Source: Nageia nagi
Taxonomy: Eukaryota > Pinophyta
Direction of reading: 5' to 3'
Length of the DNA: 64,000 nucleotides
Assembly: GCA_050084985.1 (NCBI GenBank)
Contig: JBITNC010000001.1
Location: 178,994,001 to 179,058,000 of the forward strand
Shown: one piece after another, positions 57,983 through 64,000 of the stretch
How positions within the stretch are numbered: position 1 is the first letter of the stretch
How the letters are laid out: each line of letters opens with the position of its first letter
Position numbers and translations under genes: made by a program
Notes under the pieces: model-generated
What the model saw: the letters and a program-made list of their open reading frames with translations, nothing else
What the model was told of the DNA's origin: nothing
Databases searched by the model: none

Positions 57983-60058
57983 TGTATTCTTTTAGTATAA
58001 CACTCAAAATTTGGGTAATTCTATTATTTTTCAATCTTCATTATTTCATTTTTTACTATCCAGGAGCTATGTATATAAGAGTACCCAGGAGGACATTATT
58101 CTTTTAAAAGTCTTCATGAGCTATAAAATTTTATATTCTTTCATTATAAATTTCCCCTCTTCTTATTTCTTTTCCTTAGGGTGTTGGGAGTCATTTTTTT
58201 AGTACCCAAGAATTCTATAAATAAGGACACCCAGGAGTTATGTCATTTTTTTAGTACCCAAGAATTATGTAAATAAAGTTACCCAAGACTTATGTCAATA
58301 AGACTTATGACAATTTTATATTCTTTTATTCTTTAATGATTGAGAGTTGAGAGTGCCTAGGAGTCATGTCATCTTCTCCAATATACTCAAAAAGTCATGT
58401 ATGTAAAAATTATCAAAATCATATTTTTTTACCTTAGAGTCTCTAGGAATTATTGGCACAAATGTCCAAAACTTGTACACATTCAAAGTTCCACTTTTGA
58501 AAAATATCAACAAAGCCTAGAGATTTTGAAATATGACATCACAAATTTTGGTAAAAATAAGCAAGTCCCAAAATAAGCAATGATGGGTGCAGACTTTTGA
58601 GGAACATCAATAGAGCCCAATGATTTTGAGAGATGATGTCATAGTTTTTTATTAGAATAAATGGGTCCTATTGGAATTAGAATATTAATAGAGCCCAATA
58701 ATTTTAGAAGGTGACATAACATTTTTTATGAAAATCAGTGGGTCTTGGAGAAATTAGAATTTTGATAGAGCCCATGAATTTTAAGAGATGATGTCATAAT
58801 TTTTTATTAGAATCAGCAGGTCCTAGTAGAATCAGAATATCAATAGAGCTTGGTGATTTTGAAGGATGACATCATAGTTTTCTATGAAAATAAGCAAGTC
58901 TCAAAAGAACCAAATTATCAATAGAGCTTGAAAGAAGAACATAAAGCTTGCCAAGTAAGTGAAAGAGTAGTGCATGAGAAAGAACACATGGGTCCACTTC
59001 ATCTTAAGTGTTTGACCTCCAAGGCCCTATTAATATGTCAACACCAACTCATTTCCACATAAAAATGGTAATTATTCTTAATCTAAGTGAACATAATCTT
59101 TATCAACCATCATTACTCTAATTACTGATATTCATAGTAAAGATCCTAAAGATTACAAAGAAGTAGATAGTGACTAATAAAGCATACAACCAAATCATAC
59201 CAATCAATGTGCAATCAAATAATTGCTTAATTAGCTATAGTGCTACCTTTAATCAGCAATAGTGTTATATTTAATTAGCTATAGGGTTGAGGAAGGAGTA
59301 GTCAACAACATGTCAGAAGGATTACAGCTCTATGGACATGGCTAACTAGAAGTTGCAAATTTTCAAATAGTTTAGATAGTTATGTTGATTAGTACTTTTC
59401 CACTATATAATCTACCATAGTTGTAGTATTTATGTAAATAGTGCTATTTTAGTTGTTTCATTCAATGCTATTAGTAATGTATATTAATGAAACCCAACCA
59501 CCCAAGGGAGGGGGAAGTTGTATTAATAGCTAGTTTTTAGAAATTAAGAAGGTTATACATTTTAGCAAATTTGCCTTAATCTGTAAAAGCAATTCACATA
59601 TGTGGAATGTTATTTCTTTTGTGAATGTTATATGTGGAATGCAATTCTTTTCCCTCTTGCAACAAAGTGGCTATTATTTCTTTTGTGAATGTTATATGTG
59701 GAATGTTTTCTTTAAATTGTGGTTGTGTATTGTGATTGCAAGACCCTAAGTGTGAGATAGTTTGCTATTCTTAATCTTGGCTATAGATTGCTGCTTGTGC
59801 TATAATGCTCAGGTTATAAATATCCTATTTTAGTTATTTATTTGCTTATTTTTTTCTATAACTCTCCATCTTTTTATTCCTTTCCTATTACTTTTGACCT
59901 TAAATATAGATAGGAACTAGCCTATAAATTAGAGATTAAGCAGAAAACCAACATGAGTACATCCCCACCACCTTTTTCTCTTTCAAGGAACCTACCATTA
60001 TGGGAAGTGGATAACACGACCAAACCAAACCCTTGAGGTTATGCTATATCAATCAATA
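57983..60058 (+). repeat. E5 3' LTR
   Basis: About 2076 bp, the partner of 38124-40186. It is followed directly by the GAAAC target duplication. A roughly 40-60 bp local duplication around 59600-59700 (TTTTGTGAATGTTATATGTGGAATG occurs twice) is specific to this copy and partly explains the length difference. Confidence 0.85.
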
Positions 60059-60063
60059 GAAAC

Positions 60064-61190
60064 TAGTGCAAATATTGAGTTCAATAATCTCCCATGAGCA
60101 TCTGAGAAGAGTGATTGGGAACCATTAGTATTAGGGCAAGTTGGGAATTAGTCATTCCAATGTTTTTTCCTCCTATTAGACCAAAGGCACACACATCACA
60201 TTTTTCAACCTTCTTTTTATTTTCTATTTCTATAGTAGGCTTATCTCATCCCTTGATCTAAACTAACTTTAAAATCTTATCTTTTGTGCTTGCAAGTTGT
60301 GAAATGCCTAAGGTCTATATTTTAATAGTAAAATGCCCTTGCATTTGGGAAATGCTTGAGGTCACCATGTTTTGATAGTGTAGATAATTTGGGCTCATCT
60401 TCATATTCAATCAACTGCATCAAAAACCATCATCCAAAATGGCATTATCAAGTAATCTCTAGTGTTTCTTAACACCACCTTGAGCTAGTTATATGGCAAT
60501 AATTTGATCTTCTTGATTTAAAAAAGATGGATTATTGAAACCTTGTTAAGAGTTTTAATCACATTTATTTATGTAGTTTGTGCTTATAGGATCTAGTTTA
60601 GCTTGCACACATTAGTTAAATTTTCAGATTTAAGTTATCCTAAAAAGGTCACTTTTATTTGAAAAATATTTCTTTTTTCATTATCTTGTTATCCTTTTAC
60701 AAATGAGCTATTATATTTTTTCATTGTCTTATTAATTGATTATTTTAGGATGATATTTTTATCATTTTTGTTATTATCTTCTTTTTACAAACTTGTCATC
60801 TTTTTATCATCCAAATGTTTGTTTAATCTTATTATCATTTTAACCATTTTTAGTTTTTATTTTTATGACATGTATTCTTATTTTTGAATGTGATTATCCA
60901 TACATGTTCATTTTTATAGCCATAGTATCAACAAACATTTATACTTAGTACATTGCATCATCATGTACAATATAGATCATAAACATAAAACATGTATTGC
61001 ATACATCAAAACATAGTCTAAATCATCATAAATCAGGTAAACCTAGATAATACATCTAAAAAATTCATTGCATCCATCATAAACCTAGTTCATACATTAT
61101 AACATCAATCAATCATAAAACCATGCATCATAAAAAAAGAAATATATAAATAGTCCTCCTTGCTATAAAAAATAAATAGTATATATCATA
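60064..61190. other. E4 LTR remainder and leader
   Basis: This resumes E4 after E5. No coding signal. A TTGGGAACC near 60116-60125 could be a decayed primer-binding site comparable to TTGGTGAACC of E6, but this is weak. The sequence from 60.3 to 61.2 kb is AT-rich with CATCATAAA and CATTGCATC-type short repeats. No gag could be found, so E4 appears to lack gag and pol. Confidence 0.5.
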
Positions 61191-62960
61191 CATATAGTAC
61201 ATCATCTACATGTCTCGATCACCCATGCCTCCTTGACTACCCCATATGATAGTGTGACCCCTAAAAGGTATAAGGGATCTGGTTTGTGCCTTTGCTAGTC
61301 ATCATCCTTATGTAACTTGATACCATTGTAATAGGGTGATGTATCCTCCCAAAATCCTCCTTGTATGTTATGACCCTCTTATTCACCTCCTTGAGGTGAT
61401 GAGTATGGCCATCCATTATCTTCTCTAGTATGGTGATGCATTGCTACACTACCATTAACTCTCCCTCTATCTGAGCTATCCTCAATTATGCTATGACTAT
61501 ATATTCTCCCTCTTGAGCTATAGGAGGACCCATCACTATGCTATCAATCTCCAAGCTCTCACCACCATGATCCATCCCCTAGCTATGATATTCACCATCA
61601 TCTTTGCTATCATCATCACCTCTATCTCCCTCATACCACCCCCCACCATTCCATCCTTCCACATATTTACCTCCAACTCTTACATATCCTCTTCTATCTC
61701 CTACATCTCCTCTATTTCCACCATAGTAACTTTTACCATCACCCCTATGTTTGCACCACCATCTCCACCATTCCCTCCATCCCTAACTACTAGGGGAGCC
61801 ATTTCCACCAAACATTATGCTAAGTATTGATCATATGCATGCATCATCCCTACATCCATCACCATCAAAATCATAGCTAGGGGATCTAGCTCTAGTCATA
61901 CCTCTATAAATATGACCACTAGTAACCCATATAACCTATATCTATTGGACAAGATAAGTAACCTTGACACATCTTGCACCAACCTTACCTTATGAGTGAA
62001 TTTATAAAATTAAAATAACACTAATTCACCCCATCAAGTCTAGATCAATCTCAATCATAGTATCCTACTCATATGTAAATCATCATTTGCCCACCCTAGC
62101 CTATCCAAGTATGGCCTCTAGATAAATTCCTATGGCCACATCCTCATGATTATAATTTGATAAAATGTTAGATACCTAATGTTTTGATGCCACCTCCTCT
62201 ACTCATAGTCCCTACCCCACCTCAATGCATAGGGTGCCTCAATCCCTAGATCTCTCCATTCAATGTTTTCCTCTACATGAATGTCATAAGGTATCCCTCC
62301 TAGCCTATCTACTTAAATGTTATCCCATCATTAGATCTAGAGGAGTGAGCATACCATCCCTCATCAATGTTTGAGATGAATCTTTGCTAACTCTTAGTAC
62401 ACCAATGGTAATAATGTAGGTCCCCATGTGAACATTGAACCCTCATAATGCATCCTTCTTAGCACATCGCATAACCTCTAGGGGCAAAGCACTTAGGAAA
62501 AGTATAAATAGATGTGAGTAGTGATGATCACCATCATGAACATCAATCACACCTTATAGAGGACATCTATATAAGTGGCCTTGTAGTCAAATCCTTCTGT
62601 ACCCTATAGGATATGCCACTAATCTACTTTGATCAACCCTATTGTAGCTACCTATTAGTCAACATATGCACCCACTCTAATCATGGGCTCCCCTTATATT
62701 TAAACCCCAAATATCCTCCATATATCCTCAAGATTGATCATATAATCTCCAATAGGCAATATTAAAGTGTTGGGAGAAGCATCCTAACTCTACATGAATT
62801 ATTTCAAGTACCTAATGTTACCCATGATGGCATCTATCATCTTGGTGTACCACATCCCAATTGCAAAGAGCCACTCCCATTCCTCATTGCTCATAGTCCT
62901 TTGCAATAGATCCCAAATTGATCAAAAGTGATGTCACATGTTGACCCACTAGTCAACCTA
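61191..62960 (-). pseudogene. PMD-4: antisense plant mobile domain gene of E4
   Basis: Minus-strand translation near 62.77-62.68 kb gives NTLILPIGDYMINLEDIWRI, equivalent to NTFHLPTGEITVTLEDIYRI of PMD-3. It then continues GV..GEPMIRVGAYVD and, further on, segments of the PMD core with many stops. An acidic and Glu/Gly-rich part lies around 61.5-61.8 kb, where an antisense ORF of Ser/Pro/Thr is only its shadow. The tail reads SQGGMGDRDM, similar to the Gly-rich tail of PMD-1 (GGSRGWGSP). It is opposite to the orientation of the E4 LTRs, as in E1, E3 and E6. Confidence 0.65.
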
Positions 62961-63872
62961 TTATAAATAAAAAAAATCAACTCTTTATAAGAAATGCCTA
63001 GGGTCAAGGCATTTTTCTTTCTCTCTTCTATGAAATGTGGGACCCCCCTATATTTCTAGGTTGGAAACATGAGGATCCCTATCATTTCTTCCTAAGAAAC
63101 ATTGGGAGGCCCCATGTTTCTAGTTTTCCATCCTGTTAGGATCCCAATATAGTCTAAATTTCTTGATTTTTGCATCATAGCCACCCATCTATGTCTATTC
63201 TAGTGTTTTACCCCTTTTCGTACTTCATTTTAGCCATTTTCATTTATATTTTCTTTCCCCATGTCAATTTTCCTATCCATTCCTTTTATTGTAATTAATT
63301 TAACTTAAAAACTTAATTAAGTCTAATGTTAGGGTTTAGCACCAACCTAGAGGGCTCATGGCCTAATCTAGTGGTGTAATCTTTGTGCCATGTCAACAAT
63401 CTCATCTGAGGATCAGGAGGAGGTGGCATGGTTAGAGCATCATTAGCATAAATGAATGAATGAGAATGAGCCAAGTCATCCCTAGGTATTCTTTTTATAG
63501 CCTCTTATTCATAAATGCAACAATGTTTCCTACACACTTTGGAAATGCTTTGGCATTTTTTGAATGCATTTGCATTTTAGAATGCATCTACATTTCTAGA
63601 ATATGGATGCATTTTAGTCACATTATCGCATTTTTCAATCCCTAATGCATTTTTTTGCTTTATTTTTTATCTATCTTTTTCTCCTATTTTTCTTACCTTT
63701 GGTTGTCAAATGCATCCCTATCTTCTTTGCCTTGTCTTAAATGTGTTTGATGGGGATAATATATATCACTAGAGGAAATTAGCCATCATACCACATTCAT
63801 ACCATATCAATCAAAATTATGTTTTTGCATTGCATTTAACCTAGGCAAAATGCAAATAAAAAATGGGCAAAA
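62961..63872. other. PMD-4 upstream region and E4 polypurine tract
   Basis: This should contain intron 1, exon 1 and the promoter of PMD-4 on the minus strand; they cannot be resolved. Short repeated phrases with GCATTT (AAATGCTTTGGCATTTTTTGAATGCATTTGCATTTTAG) fill 63538-63655. The end, AAAAAATGGGCAAAA at 63858-63872, is purine-rich and directly precedes the LTR. Confidence 0.5.
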
Positions 63873-64000
63873 TGTAGACACTTAAATTTAGCACTATGAA
63901 CTAAATTTGATACAACACTCTTTGGTCATTGACATGCTTGTTTATTTATTCAATTTGAGTACATTTAATGATTTCATGTTGAGTACTTTTTAATTATAGT
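63873..64000 (+). repeat. E4 3' LTR (start only)
   Basis: TGTAGACACTTAAATTTAGC onward matches 37110-37240 over the 128 bases available, with scattered substitutions. The window ends inside it. Confidence 0.75.

Larger units (their letters stand above)
38124..60058 (+). mobile_element. E5: large Tat-like LTR retrotransposon with extra ORFs after pol
   Basis: LTRs at 38124-40186 and 57983-60058 start TGTATTC and end CAATA. The 5-bp target duplication GAAAC is present at 38119-38123 and 60059-60063. The body holds gag, protease, an RNase H-like domain placed before RT, RT, RNase H, integrase, and then two further ORFs (54111-54619 and 54790-57933). E6 splits gag. Without E6 and its duplication the element is about 14 kb. 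Divergence between its LTRs is much greater than in E6, so it is older. Protein sequences differ clearly from E1 and E3, so it is a different family. Confidence 0.85.
37110..64000 (+). mobile_element. E4: PMD-only LTR element, interrupted by E5, 3' end beyond the window
   Basis: The sequence from 37110 (TGTAGATACTTAAG, then CACTACATTTGATACAACAC) is repeated from 63873 to the window end (TGTAGACACTTAAA, then CACTATGAACTAAATTTGATACAACAC), in the same orientation. These are the two LTR starts. The E5 insertion occupies 38119-60063. Between 60064 and 63872 only an antisense PMD gene is recognisable, with a purine-rich tract just before the 3' LTR. No gag or pol remnant was found. E4 itself sits in the 5' region of E3. 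The LTR starts resemble that of E1, so it is probably a non-autonomous relative of that family. Confidence 0.65.

Noticed and set aside
61513-61830. 105-codon plus-strand ORF rich in Ser, Pro, Ile and Thr.
   Set aside because: It is the antisense shadow of the acidic, repetitive part of PMD-4.
1-64000. tRNA, rRNA or small nuclear RNA genes.
   Set aside because: No stretch with the required paired arms or internal promoter boxes was noticed by eye. A dedicated tRNA and covariance-model scan would be decisive.

Overview
The window is repeat-dense, non-genic DNA from a large-genome seed plant. Everything recognisable derives from LTR retrotransposons of the Ty3/gypsy superfamily, nested in one another. 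No tRNA, rRNA or ordinary host gene was found. The DNA is very AT-rich by eye. Most broken codons look like cytosine deamination products: CAG to TAG, CGA or TGG to TGA, and Asp to Asn. That is the pattern expected in heavily methylated, slowly removed repeats. A gymnosperm is the likeliest source, and an extremely AT-rich one such as Welwitschia is possible. This is inference only, because no species-specific marker is present.

Layout. E1 (1 to about 13.4 kb, + strand) is a Tat-lineage element: gag, protease, RT, RNase H, archaeal-type RNase H, integrase, an extra conserved ORF3, an antisense gene of the plant mobile domain (PMD) family, then a 3' LTR. E2 (about 13.5 to at least 17.2 kb, +) is a chromovirus lacking its 5' part. 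From 18 to 24 kb there is mostly unassigned AT-rich sequence plus a chromovirus RT fragment on the minus strand. E3 (about 24.0 to 37.1 kb, - strand) is a second member of the E1 family with the same order, including ORF3 and an antisense PMD gene. E4 has its 5' LTR at 37110 and its 3' LTR from 63873 to beyond the window, and appears to carry only an antisense PMD gene. E5 (38124 to 60058, +, target duplication GAAAC) is inserted in E4's LTR or leader. It is a different Tat-like element with about 2.07-kb LTRs, pol, and two more ORFs after integrase; one is a 1048-codon reading frame with a nuclear-localisation-like motif and coiled coils. E6 (41791 to 49724, - strand, target duplication AGTAT) is inserted in E5's gag. 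It is the youngest element, with two 854-bp LTRs about 97% identical.

E6 is the best-preserved unit. It has an intact gag ORF and no pol. On the opposite strand it carries a three-exon PMD gene with its own TATA box, two introns and a poly(A) signal, broken only by four CAG-type TAG codons. PMD genes sit antisense in four separate elements (E1, E3, E4, E6). The main biological point of the window is therefore a retrotransposon family that keeps an oppositely transcribed, spliced, host-like PMD gene even in derivatives that have lost pol, and in E4 apparently gag as well. Short inverted repeats recur in the LTRs and around these genes.

All coordinates were read by eye. Domain limits of decayed genes are good to about 20 to 100 bases. 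LTR ends for E1, E2 and E4 are uncertain.
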